Shown: positions 25,537 to 34,336, counted from the first letter of the stretch. The stretch is 43,303 nt of DNA from JANLUX01 sp031409815 (GCA_031409815.1 JANNXV010000026.1:1-43303); one strand, 5' to 3'. Numbers and translations: made by a program. The notes: a model not told the origin generated them from the letters alone.

Positions 25537-26127
25537 ATGAAAACAAACGAACCAATAATGACTGAGCAAGAGAGCTTGCAGGTTATTCAGCAAATGATTC
25601 AATCTGCTAAGCAAGAGTTTCACGATAAAAGTTTTTACTATTTGTTGTGGGGATGGTTAGTGTTTATAGCTAGCATAGGGCAGTATGTATTAACAGCAAA
25701 CGAATTCGAACATCCTGAACTAGTTTGGATGCTGATGCCGTTGGGTGGAATTCTTACTGCCATTTATGGACGCAAGCAAAAGAACAAGGAAAAAGTAAAA
25801 ACCTATTTCGATGAATTTAATCAACACGCATTGGTTGCGTTTCTCGCTAGCTTGTTTATCGTATTGGGCTTTATGTGGAAATTACAATTGAATTGCTACC
25901 CGATGATAATGATGATCTATGGAGTATGGCTATATATATCAGGAGGGGCGTTGCGGTTCAAACCGTTAATGATTGGTGGTGTAATTAATTGGGCATTGGC
26001 TATTGGATCCTTCTTTGTTGGTTTCAAAATTCAATTGTTACTTCTTGCTGCCGCTGTGTTGTTAGGCTATATAATTCCAGGATACATGCTCAAGTCACGA
26101 TATCAAAAAAACATGGCCACGAATTAA
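25537..26127 (+). CDS. Conserved integral membrane protein
   Basis: 196 residues: an N-terminal cytoplasmic stretch (TEQESLQVIQQMIQSAKQEF) followed by about five TM segments (FYYLLWGWLVFIASIGQYVL; LVWMLMPLGGILTAIYG; ALVAFLASLFIVLGFMW; YPMIMMIYGVWLYISGGALR; a C-terminal pair near VINWALAIGSFFVGF and LLLLAAAVLLGYIIPGYML). An alternative ATG seven codons in (25558) is possible. In Bacteroidota such proteins often accompany a small winged-helix regulator, as here at 26208. Function unknown. Confidence 0.82.
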   Translation: MKTNEPIMTEQESLQVIQQMIQSAKQEFHDKSFYYLLWGWLVFIASIGQYVLTANEFEHPELVWMLMPLGGILTAIYGRKQKNKEKVKTYFDEFNQHALVAFLASLFIVLGFMWKLQLNCYPMIMMIYGVWLYISGGALRFKPLMIGGVINWALAIGSFFVGFKIQLLLLAAAVLLGYIIPGYMLKSRYQKNMATN

Positions 26128-26167
26128 TGCATCAGATACAAATGCAACCAATTACTATGAACAAGCT

Positions 26168-26207
26168 TAGCATATCAGCACATTAACAAACTAGCACATC
26201 AATAAAC
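26168..26207 (+). repeat. Degenerate octamer array 5' of the winged-helix gene
   Basis: In 8-bp register: AGCATATC, AGCACATT, AACAAACT, AGCACATC, AATAAACT. It runs up to the TTG start at 26208. Confidence 0.55.
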
Positions 26208-26498
26208 TTGTTTAAAAATCTCGACCCTTTATTGCATCAGCAACTCCGACTATCTGTTATTTCACTTTTAGTGAGCGTAAAAGAAGCGGAGTTTAATTAC
26301 CTCAAAGAAAAAACTGCGAGCACCGCTGGTAATCTTAGTGTACAAATTAATAAATTAGCCGAGGCAAATTACATTACTGTTGCCAAATCGTTTCGCGACA
26401 ACTATCCTTTAACCACTTGCAAAATAACTGCTAAGGGAATTAAAGCCTTCGAAACCTATGTTGAAAATCTGAAGCAATACATTAACCTAAAAAAATAA
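26208..26498 (+). CDS. Small winged-helix transcriptional regulator (HTH_34/MarR-like)
   Basis: 96 residues. LDPLLHQQLRLSVISLLVSV, FNYLKEKTASTAGNLSVQIN and KLAEANYITVAKSF form the helix-turn-helix, and NYPLTTCKITAKGIKAFETY the wing and dimerisation helix, as in single-domain HTH_34 regulators. The start is TTG 26208: a stop lies eight codons upstream and no ATG or GTG is available between. It probably regulates the adjacent membrane genes (inference from context). The next gene follows after 4 bp. Confidence 0.85.
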   Translation: MFKNLDPLLHQQLRLSVISLLVSVKEAEFNYLKEKTASTAGNLSVQINKLAEANYITVAKSFRDNYPLTTCKITAKGIKAFETYVENLKQYINLKK

Positions 26499-26502
26499 AA
26501 TA

Positions 26503-26781
26503 ATGGAAATCATCAACGAAAAAGACCCGAATCTATGGCGTACCGCACAAAAACGTGCAGCATTTAAACAAGGATTATTCAGCTATTTTGCAGTTAATGG
26601 ATTTTTATGGCTGATTTGGTTTTATACTGACAACAATTACTTCAGTGGAATTCCATGGCCGGTGTGGCCTATGCTAGGCTGGGGTTTAGGACTTGCTTTT
26701 GAATTTCATGAAGCCTATTACGGTAACAAAAAAGACATGGCAGAACGTGAGTATGAGAAAATGAAAAACGAAAGAAAATAA
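26503..26781 (+). CDS. 2TM domain-containing small membrane protein
   Basis: 92 residues with two hydrophobic helices (FSYFAVNGFLWLIWFY and WPMLGWGLGLAFEFHEAYY) and charged tails, matching the Bacteroidota 2TM domain family, often found next to HTH regulators or fused to kinases. It starts 4 bp after the regulator's stop, so it is almost certainly co-transcribed. Role unknown; a membrane sensor or adaptor is possible. Confidence 0.85.
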   Translation: MEIINEKDPNLWRTAQKRAAFKQGLFSYFAVNGFLWLIWFYTDNNYFSGIPWPVWPMLGWGLGLAFEFHEAYYGNKKDMAEREYEKMKNERK

Positions 26782-26852
26782 TTCTTGATTTACATTAGCC
26801 TACCGGAAAAAATTGAGAATTCGGGGGCTTAGTGCAACTCGACTAACTTTAT

Positions 26853-27545
26853 TTAAGCCGTTACTGTATTGAGTATAGATTCAAAAATTAGTCTGCCATC
26901 TTTGTTACCCAAAATATTTTCAGAAGCGCGTTCAGGATGAGGCATCATACCAAAAACATTTTTTTGCAGGTTACAAATTCCTGCAATGTTTTTTAATGCA
27001 CCGTTCGGATTACTTTCATCGGTTACATTTCCTTTCTCATCGCAATAGCGAAATAATATCTGTCCGTTATCATCCAAAGATTTTAAAGTAGGTTGATCGC
27101 AATAAAAATTCCCCTCTCCATGTGCAATGGGAACTTTTATAACCTGACCAATACGCATACGGGAAGTTACCGTGCTCTCATCTGTTTCGCAGCGCAGAAA
27201 AACATTTTTACAACTAAACTGATGATGTGTATTTTGCAATAATGCGCCTGGCAGTAAATGAGCTTCGCATAAAATCTGGAAGCCATTGCAAATTCCAAAA
27301 ACATTTCCGCCTTTGTCGGCAAACTCCATTACCTCCTGCATGATAGGAGAAAAACGAGCGATGGCTCCACTGCGTAAGTAATCACCGTATGAAAATCCAC
27401 CTGGTAATAAAACAAAATCACATCCTTGCAACGAATGATCCTTATGCCATAACTCAACCACTTGTTGTTGCATTACATCGCGCAACACATGAATTAAATC
27501 ACGATCGCAATTGGAACCCGGAAAAATAACTACACCGAATCTCAT
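26853..27545 (-). CDS. purQ: Phosphoribosylformylglycinamidine synthase subunit PurQ
   Basis: 230 residues; class I glutamine amidotransferase supplying ammonia to PurL for the FGAR to FGAM step of purine synthesis. Nucleophile C86 in GICNGFQIL; H203 and E205 in MMPHPERA complete the triad. N-terminal GVVIFPGSNCDRD is characteristic of small, stand-alone PurQ. This implies the multi-subunit PurS/PurQ/PurL form rather than a single large PurL; purS and purL are not in the window. The neighbouring THX gene lies 12 bp upstream. Confidence 0.97.
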   Translation of the reverse strand: MRFGVVIFPGSNCDRDLIHVLRDVMQQQVVELWHKDHSLQGCDFVLLPGGFSYGDYLRSGAIARFSPIMQEVMEFADKGGNVFGICNGFQILCEAHLLPGALLQNTHHQFSCKNVFLRCETDESTVTSRMRIGQVIKVPIAHGEGNFYCDQPTLKSLDDNGQILFRYCDEKGNVTDESNPNGALKNIAGICNLQKNVFGMMPHPERASENILGNKDGRLIFESILNTVTA

Positions 27546-27557
27546 AACTTAAACTGT

Positions 27558-27707
27558 TTATGCTGTTGCTTTTGCAGGATTTGTAAAATTACTTTGCTCT
27601 CTTAAAGCAGCTTTAGCCCTTTTGTTTTGAATTCTTTTACTACGTGTTTTGCCGGATGAACCAATGGTTACTTTTCCTTTGCGTGAGCGTTGATCGCCTT
27701 TTCCCAT
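27558..27707 (-). CDS. 30S ribosomal protein THX-like small basic protein
   Basis: 49 residues starting MGKGDQRSRKGKVTIGSSGK and ending in an alanine/lysine-rich tail (NFTNPAKATA). The GKGDxRSRKGKxxxGSxGxxR pattern is that of the Bacteroidota 30S THX family, small basic peptides placed in the 30S head. About a third of residues are Lys or Arg. It is too short for ordinary ORF cut-offs and easily missed. It stops 12 bp before purQ begins, so the two are probably co-transcribed. Confidence 0.88.
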   Translation of the reverse strand: MGKGDQRSRKGKVTIGSSGKTRSKRIQNKRAKAALREQSNFTNPAKATA

Positions 27708-27771
27708 AATTTTATTTTTACTTTATTAAGGGGCAAAGGTAAAACTTAAATGCACTTTGCCCTCTAAACAT

Positions 27772-28518
27772 TTAGATTATTTTATACAAAACCGGCTTGG
27801 ATGGCGATGCATCGTTCTCAAAAGGAGCCATTTGCAGATTCAATAAATATTCGCCATCAGCAATAGAATCAGGTACATAGATTAATTCGGTGATGGTGGC
27901 TTCCATTCTGGTTGATTCAGGATAATGCCAAAAAGCATGGTGAGCCAATAGCTTACCTTCATCTTGTTCCTTATCAACGGATGGAAGATCAAGGAGCAAA
28001 TGCTGAATATTTTTACTACGCAGCCAGGTGGCAGCCAAATGATGCAAAAAAGGCGGGTTGCTATTAGAATATTGGCGTACTAACTTACTGTCATCATTGG
28101 GCAATGTTCGTAACACTACAGCCTCGCATCTGGTATTGTGCAACGCACTCATTAAATGTTCGGCCGTAATTATTTTATCATTTTCATACTCATCAGGTGT
28201 AATGGTGACCAATTGAGCCAGAAAAAAAAATTGCACTAACGATTGATTTACAGAATAAAATTCTTTGCTGATATGACCTACACATTCAGTATGTGTTCCA
28301 TGCGCGTGTGGATTAAACCAGATATCGCGAAAATTAACAGATCCGCCCAAGTTTACATCTCCCACCCAATCTCCCATTCTCACAGGTTCCATGGTTACAG
28401 GAGGCCGATACCATGCATTTGCATTGTTTTCTCCAGCACGCAAAGGCATCGATATGTCAATCGGTTTCGACAAATCAACTTTAATGGTGCCTGTTGTATG
28501 TTCGATGTTTGCTATCAT
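27772..28518 (-). CDS. Cyclase family protein (kynurenine formamidase-like)
   Basis: 248 residues, metal-dependent hydrolase of the cyclase/KynB fold. The metal motif HxHGTHxE is seen in NPHAHGTHTECVGHI; KynB enzymes usually have HxGTHxDxPxH, so Asp is replaced by Glu and the Pro is missing. Later HHLAATWL, LLLDLPSVDKE and HHAFWH supply the remaining conserved regions. True formamidase activity is uncertain; related proteins act on other amide or lactone substrates. The start overlaps the hemW stop by 3 bp (ATGA), indicating translational coupling. Confidence 0.82.
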   Translation of the reverse strand: MIANIEHTTGTIKVDLSKPIDISMPLRAGENNANAWYRPPVTMEPVRMGDWVGDVNLGGSVNFRDIWFNPHAHGTHTECVGHISKEFYSVNQSLVQFFFLAQLVTITPDEYENDKIITAEHLMSALHNTRCEAVVLRTLPNDDSKLVRQYSNSNPPFLHHLAATWLRSKNIQHLLLDLPSVDKEQDEGKLLAHHAFWHYPESTRMEATITELIYVPDSIADGEYLLNLQMAPFENDASPSKPVLYKII

Positions 28519-29639
28519 ATAAATAAGTCAGCTGCAATTCTATCTGCAAATAATTTCCCTTGTTGTGTTAGCGTGTAAACGCTATCGCGTTCCTGCACCG
28601 TTTCTTCTTTTAATTTTTGTGAAATATGATCATGAAAATAATTCGTGTATCTATCTCCCAATTTATTTAGCTTGCTTACCTCCACACCCCAGCAAGTGCG
28701 TAACGAAGTTAAAATATATTCATTGTACTGCTGGTCTGGAGTTAATATTTCTATGGTTGAAGGCACTAAATTTTCATTGATTTTTTGAATAAAAGCTGAG
28801 TTATTGGAAACATTCCATTGTCGGGAAACACCATTATATGAATGTGCCGAAGGGCCAATTCCCAAATACGATTCGCCTCTCCAGTAATTGCTATTATGCT
28901 TTGAATATTTTTTATCTCGACAAAAATTGGAAATCTCATACTGCTCAAATCCGGCTTTCTCGCTTAACTCAACCAGTAACTTAAATTGCTCGGCAGCATG
29001 TGCTTCATCCAGTATTTTTACTTTTTTCTTTTTTACCATATCAGCAAGTGCAGTTTTTGATTCAATGGTTAAGCAATAACACGACAGGTGATTGATGGGC
29101 AAAGCAAAGGCGATTGCTAAATTATGAACCCATCTCTCATGACTTAGATTAGGGAGTGCATAAATCAAATCAATAGTTATTTGAGAAAATCCAACATCAG
29201 CTGCATCGGGCACACAACGCAAAGCCATTTCAGCAGTATGCGCACGGTTCATCAATTTCAAATCTTCCTCATAAAACGATTGTATGCCAATACTTAAACG
29301 GTTAACGGCTGTTTGCTTTAGTGATTGTAAAAAATATCTATCCAGATTATCCGGATTTGTTTCCAACGTAATTTCTGTATCAGCATCAATTTGAAAATGT
29401 TTTGCAATGTGATCTATTATTAGATTTATCTCATCTGCCGAAAGCAAAGACGGAGTTCCGCCACCAAAGTAGATGGTGTTAATTGAGGTATTCTGGTTCA
29501 AATATTCCTTTCTCAATTCAATTTCCTGCAAAATCGCATGGAGCATTGCATCTTTATTCTTTAATGAAGTAGAAAAATGAAAATCACAATAGTGGCAAGC
29601 CTGTCTGCAAAAAGGAATGTGAATATAAATGCCAGACAT
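28515..29639 (-). CDS. hemW: Radical SAM haem chaperone HemW (coproporphyrinogen III oxidase-like)
   Basis: 374 residues. The radical-SAM cluster motif CxxxCxxC is C11-C15-C18 in IPFCRQACHYCDF, preceded by YIHI as in HemW. NTIYFGGGTPSLL and NRLSIGIQSFYEEDLKLMNR are diagnostic of the HemN/HemW group, and the C-terminal HemN_C region is present. The CxxxCxxC without the extra Cys of true HemN supports HemW, a haem-binding chaperone, over oxidase. It overlaps the histidine-kinase gene by 1 bp and the cyclase gene by 3-4 bp. Confidence 0.93.
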   Translation of the reverse strand: MSGIYIHIPFCRQACHYCDFHFSTSLKNKDAMLHAILQEIELRKEYLNQNTSINTIYFGGGTPSLLSADEINLIIDHIAKHFQIDADTEITLETNPDNLDRYFLQSLKQTAVNRLSIGIQSFYEEDLKLMNRAHTAEMALRCVPDAADVGFSQITIDLIYALPNLSHERWVHNLAIAFALPINHLSCYCLTIESKTALADMVKKKKVKILDEAHAAEQFKLLVELSEKAGFEQYEISNFCRDKKYSKHNSNYWRGESYLGIGPSAHSYNGVSRQWNVSNNSAFIQKINENLVPSTIEILTPDQQYNEYILTSLRTCWGVEVSKLNKLGDRYTNYFHDHISQKLKEETVQERDSVYTLTQQGKLFADRIAADLFI

Positions 29640-30796
29640 TATTTCCTCAACACAATTCTGAATGTTGTTCCTTTATTCAGCTCAGAACTTTTTACAAAAA
29701 TTTGCCCGTTGTGATACTCTTCCACAATTCGTTTGGAAAGTGAAAGGCCCAAACCCCAACCACGACTTTTGCTGGTATAACCCGGCTTGAATACCGTTTT
29801 ATATTTTGATTTGGGAACACCTTTTCCGGAGTCGATAATATCGATATAAGCAAACTGCTGCTGATCGGTAACTTTAATTGAGATGGAACCTTTTCCGCTG
29901 ATGGCATCAATAGCATTTTTAAAAACATTTTCTAATACCCATTCGAACAACGGAACATTGATAGGAACCTCCACATCATAACTCTGCAAATTCTGTAAGT
30001 CGAAAGCAACTTGCGATGAAGTGCGTGTACTTATATAATTGATAGAATTCTGCAGTACGGTGGTTAAATTTTCTTTTTTTAATGCAGGGGCAGAACCAAT
30101 TTTTGAAAAACGTTCGGTGATGGTATTTAAACGTGTGATATCTTTTTCAATTTCGTGCAGATGTTCATCGGGATTTGGTCTTGCTTTTAAATAATCAACC
30201 CATGCCATTAATGATGAGAGTGGTGTTCCCAGTTGATGAGCGGTTTCCTTGGCCATCCCCACCCATACCTGATTTTGCTCAGCCCTACGTGAAGTGCTGA
30301 ATGCAAAATAAGAAACCAGTAAAAACAATCCGATTACCGCCAGTTGAAAAAACGGATAGAGTCGTAATTGAGTGAGCAGGTAGGAATCCTTGTAATAAAT
30401 AAAATTTTTCTGATCATCCGTTCCATAATGAATTACGATGGGCTCATGCTCTTCTTTCATGATTGCAATTTGCTCTTGCAAATACCCCGCATCATTAACT
30501 GCTTTGGCAGAATCTAAATTACGGAATGAATTTACCTGATTATTATCATCCGCCAAAATCATTGGGATGGTGGTGTTATTGGAAAGCACCGATAATGCGA
30601 AACTAAGGTCGCCAGCATCGGTTTCCACATCAGAAATATGTTTAATGGCCTCGGCCCACAGCTCCGCTTTCTTTCTTTCTTCTGATGCTAACTCTCTGGC
30701 CAGTTTATTGGTATACCACAACGAACTGATACCAATAAGCACAGCAATCACTAATAAAACCAGTTTCCAACGTTGCTTACGCGTATAAATATTCAC
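29639..30796 (-). CDS. Membrane sensor histidine kinase
   Basis: 385 residues. TM1 at about 10-27 and TM2 at about 148-167 enclose a periplasmic sensor of about 120 residues. H-box is H187 in MAKETAHQLGTPLSSLMAW, typical of Bacteroidota kinases. N-box is in VLENVFKNAIDAI, G1 in DIIDSGKGVPK and G2 in GWGLGLSLSKRIV. No response regulator gene is adjacent, so the partner is elsewhere. The start is GTG 30796; no other Met or Val start is available before the TM helix. It overlaps hemW by 1 bp (TAATG). Confidence 0.93.
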   Translation of the reverse strand: MNIYTRKQRWKLVLLVIAVLIGISSLWYTNKLARELASEERKKAELWAEAIKHISDVETDAGDLSFALSVLSNNTTIPMILADDNNQVNSFRNLDSAKAVNDAGYLQEQIAIMKEEHEPIVIHYGTDDQKNFIYYKDSYLLTQLRLYPFFQLAVIGLFLLVSYFAFSTSRRAEQNQVWVGMAKETAHQLGTPLSSLMAWVDYLKARPNPDEHLHEIEKDITRLNTITERFSKIGSAPALKKENLTTVLQNSINYISTRTSSQVAFDLQNLQSYDVEVPINVPLFEWVLENVFKNAIDAISGKGSISIKVTDQQQFAYIDIIDSGKGVPKSKYKTVFKPGYTSKSRGWGLGLSLSKRIVEEYHNGQIFVKSSELNKGTTFRIVLRK

Positions 30797-30845
30797 TCCT
30801 ATAAAACGATTATTAACACAATATTAAGTTAAATACCAATGAAAG

Positions 30846-33347
30846 TCATTCTTCTGTATCCAATTGAAGTTCTTCTTTCACCTTTTTCTTGGTTGGCTGC
30901 GTGGTTATTGAAGAATCCTTTTTAAACCATCCAAATTCGTTATTCAGAATGTTTTTCAGGTTTTTCTTCTCCAATTTAATATCTGCTTCAATTTTATCTT
31001 CTGTAGCTTTTCGGTCGAATGCAATTTTTGGATTCGCCACAGAGCCTTTCATGCTGATAAATAATTTACTTCTGCCCAATCCATCATCTTCAATGGTTCC
31101 GAATTCTGTGTTTTGCTCCTTAACCTTCTTACCAGTTATCTGCGAAAGCAAAAACGCAAGGTGATAATCTACTTCATTCTCAAAGCTATGAGTGCCGCTT
31201 GCCGTTAAATCAAATGCACTGCATTTAATTTGCATGGATGGAATGATAATTTGCTGCCTCCGTATTTCAATGGTATTATGCAATGTCGAAAACTTTATGT
31301 TTTTCAGATCGGCCCCTTTCAGGTAGCGAGCCAATGCAAGCATGGGTGCAAAATTATTCAACTCACCATTTTCAATGGTTACATCTGCTTTAGCATACAC
31401 TTTATCTAAATTACAATGCAGATTTTTGGACCAAACTGATGCGAATTGAAGATTGGCTGTTACCGATCCTTTCAGATTTTGGTCGGTTAAAATTGTTTGC
31501 CCAAAATTTCCCATTTCATAAAAGAGCTGACTGATATTTAATTTTTTTACATCGGCATTGTAGCTTATCAACATACTATCGCGTCTGGAGGTATTGATGC
31601 TGCCTTGCAACACAATGCTGCCTTCAACCGCCTTAAATGCTATGTTGTCGGTACTTAGCACTTTGTCAGCCAGCACAATTGCGCCACGCATTTGCCATGC
31701 CTGGAATTTGCGGAATGAAATAATACCAATATTTAATCGCAACTTCAAATTGAGTTGATCAGAAAAATCAATTTTATAGGCAGTATCACCTTGTGTGCTT
31801 ACCGATTTATCTTCCAGCAATTCATTCAAATCGATATTGCGAGATGCAAGGTCAGCATCACACGATAATATTTGATTATACAGCATCAAATAGGAAAAAA
31901 TATTATTGAATCTTCCATTGAGTTGAAAATCGCTGCCGTCAGCCTGACCGCGAAAATCTTTTACTGTTAATTGATTGCCGTCAAGCGCAAAATGGCCATT
32001 GAAATTGTTGAAGTTAACATCCTTACGTTTCAACCGGAAATTAACATTTTGCATTTCAATGGTTCCTGACGAAATATAGCTTTTCTTATCATCGGCACGT
32101 CCGCTAAAGGATGCGTTAACTAAAAAATCGCCATCCATTTGAGCTATGGTGTCGGGCTTATAAAAATGACTGAGTGATGCTAAACGCACTTTACTCTGGG
32201 CTGTAAAATTTACAAACGGATGTGCAAAGTCTTCTACCTGCAAACTGCCTTTAAAAGCCTGACCTTCCAAATTTCCGCGCAGCTCTGTTAATGAAATATA
32301 ACTTACCGGTTGTTTGGTTGATTTACGATTGATATAGTGCCCTTTAAAATGCAGTGCCGTTATTTTATAGTCGCTATTGCGTGGAGAAAGTGTTGCATTG
32401 GTTGCGCCAAATTTTATGTCGATCAATGGGCTGCGGCTACTGCTTACTAATCCGTTTATTGATGCATCAAAATTTACAGAACCCGTATAATTATATTGAT
32501 CCACATCCTTCAAATATTGTTTGGGAATTAAAGATGCAAGTGCTTTCAGATTAGCTTTATCAGCGTGAATTTTTAAATCCACCTTCGATTGGTTCAAGGT
32601 AGTAATGGTGCCTTCGGTTTTTAAAATTAAATCAGCAATAGTAAATGTTGCATCTCTAAAAGTGTATGCTTGTTGTTTATTGTTCACCTGCAAACCAAAA
32701 GCAACCTTAGCGGTTTTATTGCTCAGTAAATTTACACCATCCACTTTAAAATGATAGAATAACAAATCGGCTTTGCTTTTGAGCTCAAACGATTCGCTGG
32801 CAAACCGACCGTTTAAATTTCCCTGCGAAATGTAAGCGGCATAATCCTGTTGTTTTGGAATACTGATATAATTAATTTTTACTTTATTAAAAATTACATC
32901 CTGCAAATCGAGGTTAAATGTGGATGTAGTATTCGTTGTATCCGATTTCCATACTTCATAATTATTGCTTCCATTTTTATTGATGTAAATATTGATGGTT
33001 GCATTTTTTAGTTCAATTTTCTTAAGGGCAATGTTCTTATCAAAAATGTCCATCAAATTAAACATCAGAAAAATTTTATCTGCTACCACAAAATCTTTTT
33101 TCGTTTCAGAATACAAACGACCTTGTGCTTTAACATCAACAAACTCAAGGGTGGCAAAAGGAAACTTTCGGATAAAGGAAAAATTTATTTGCTTAACAGA
33201 AACCGGAGTGTTTAAATTTTTATTGATATTGGTAACCACCACTGATTTGATTTCATCCTCATAAAAATAGGCTAATGCAGATGCAACAAACACCATTGCA
33301 ACCAACGATGCAAAAAATACGAGCAACCATTTCTTCCACCTTCTCAC
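30846..33347 (-). CDS. AsmA family protein
   Basis: 833 residues with a GTG start (33347) and one N-terminal TM helix (WLLVFFASLVAMVFVASALAY). The remainder is long beta-rich periplasmic sequence with the AsmA N-terminal pattern (VSVKQINFSFIRKFPFATLE) and C-terminal AsmA-like region ending SMKGSVANPKIAFDR. AsmA-like proteins are now thought to be bridge-like lipid transporters between inner and outer membranes; that assignment is by family. The tail is highly charged (TQPTKKKVKEELQLDTEE). It lies between sodA and the kinase on the same strand. Confidence 0.88.
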   Translation of the reverse strand: MRRWKKWLLVFFASLVAMVFVASALAYFYEDEIKSVVVTNINKNLNTPVSVKQINFSFIRKFPFATLEFVDVKAQGRLYSETKKDFVVADKIFLMFNLMDIFDKNIALKKIELKNATINIYINKNGSNNYEVWKSDTTNTTSTFNLDLQDVIFNKVKINYISIPKQQDYAAYISQGNLNGRFASESFELKSKADLLFYHFKVDGVNLLSNKTAKVAFGLQVNNKQQAYTFRDATFTIADLILKTEGTITTLNQSKVDLKIHADKANLKALASLIPKQYLKDVDQYNYTGSVNFDASINGLVSSSRSPLIDIKFGATNATLSPRNSDYKITALHFKGHYINRKSTKQPVSYISLTELRGNLEGQAFKGSLQVEDFAHPFVNFTAQSKVRLASLSHFYKPDTIAQMDGDFLVNASFSGRADDKKSYISSGTIEMQNVNFRLKRKDVNFNNFNGHFALDGNQLTVKDFRGQADGSDFQLNGRFNNIFSYLMLYNQILSCDADLASRNIDLNELLEDKSVSTQGDTAYKIDFSDQLNLKLRLNIGIISFRKFQAWQMRGAIVLADKVLSTDNIAFKAVEGSIVLQGSINTSRRDSMLISYNADVKKLNISQLFYEMGNFGQTILTDQNLKGSVTANLQFASVWSKNLHCNLDKVYAKADVTIENGELNNFAPMLALARYLKGADLKNIKFSTLHNTIEIRRQQIIIPSMQIKCSAFDLTASGTHSFENEVDYHLAFLLSQITGKKVKEQNTEFGTIEDDGLGRSKLFISMKGSVANPKIAFDRKATEDKIEADIKLEKKNLKNILNNEFGWFKKDSSITTQPTKKKVKEELQLDTEE

Positions 33348-33423
33348 CGCTTCAAAAATAAATTAACCTTAAATGATAAAACGAAAACAGAGCAGATTAT
33401 TGTAAACAGGAGATTTTAAAAAC

Positions 33424-33495
33424 TTTGTGATGCTGACGCAGGAAGCATCTCTCTACAAGTGTGAAGAGAGATGCTTCCTGCGTCAGCATCACAAA
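33424..33495. repeat. Perfect 31-bp-arm palindrome downstream of sodA
   Basis: Left arm 33424-33454 begins TTTGTGATGCTGACGCAGG; right arm 33465-33495 is its exact complement ending CAGCATCACAAA; loop ACAAGTGTGA. It lies 8 bp after the sodA stop, and on the minus strand the right foot is followed by GTTTTTAAAA, so it may terminate sodA transcription. The stem is much longer than a normal terminator and may be a dispersed palindromic element that has acquired that role. Confidence 0.92.
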
Positions 33496-33502
33496 ATAGT
33501 CA

Positions 33503-34105
33503 CTACATCGCGAAACGTTTCGCTACTTCATCCCAGTTAACCACATTCCACCAGGCAGTGCAATAATCCGGTCTGCGGTTTTGATAGTTGAGATAATAAG
33601 CATGCTCCCACACATCCAATGCTAAAAGTGGAGCTCCTTTTAAATCCGAAACATCCATCAATGGATTATCCTGATTAGGGGTTGAACCAATTTCTAATTT
33701 GCCAGCACTGTTTTTAATTAACCATGCCCAACCCGAACCAAAACGGGTGGTGCCGGCAGTGTTGAATTTCGTTTTCATTTCATCCAACGATCCGAAAGTG
33801 GAATTGATGGCTTCGGCCAAAGCACCGGAAGGATTACCTCCTCCATTTTGCTTCATCAATGTCCAAAACAAAGAGTGGTTATAATGTCCGCCACCATTAT
33901 TGCGAACAGGAGCAGCGTATTTTGAAATGTTTTTGCAGAGTTCTTCGATGCTTAATTTCTCGGCATCGGTTCCGGCAATTGCATTATTCAGATTAGTTAC
34001 ATAAGCCTGGTGATGTTTGCCATGATGAATCTCCATGGTTTTAGCGTCAATATGTGGTTCGAGTGCGTTAAATGCATAAGGTAATGCAGGAAGTGTGAAA
34101 GCCAT
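33503..34105 (-). CDS. Superoxide dismutase, Mn/Fe family
   Basis: 200 residues, cytoplasmic (no signal peptide). Metal ligands H27, H77, D164 and H168 are all present in the canonical contexts EIHHGKHH, GGHYNHSLFW and LDVWEHAYY. The GGGHYNHSLFW and NQDNPLM contexts are those of Mn-preferring enzymes, though Bacteroidota SODs may be cambialistic. Length is typical. The gene is followed by the 31-bp palindrome and shares a divergent region with the T9SS gene at 34373. Confidence 0.96.
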   Translation of the reverse strand: MAFTLPALPYAFNALEPHIDAKTMEIHHGKHHQAYVTNLNNAIAGTDAEKLSIEELCKNISKYAAPVRNNGGGHYNHSLFWTLMKQNGGGNPSGALAEAINSTFGSLDEMKTKFNTAGTTRFGSGWAWLIKNSAGKLEIGSTPNQDNPLMDVSDLKGAPLLALDVWEHAYYLNYQNRRPDYCTAWWNVVNWDEVAKRFAM

Positions 34106-34336
34106 AATTTTTATTTTTTAGTTTGTTTATTTAAATTATTTGAGAGGACGAAAATAGTTAAAACGATGCAAGTATATAATTGAAAACAATATACCTTCTA
34201 TTGTTTCTTTATGCTGGTAAATATCAACATCAAAAAACTTTGTGATGAAGCTATGCAACCCTTTTCCAAATTCTACGTCTTTGTTGTTATGACACTTTGA
34301 TTACACTTAAAATATATTATCAAATCATAATCCTGT

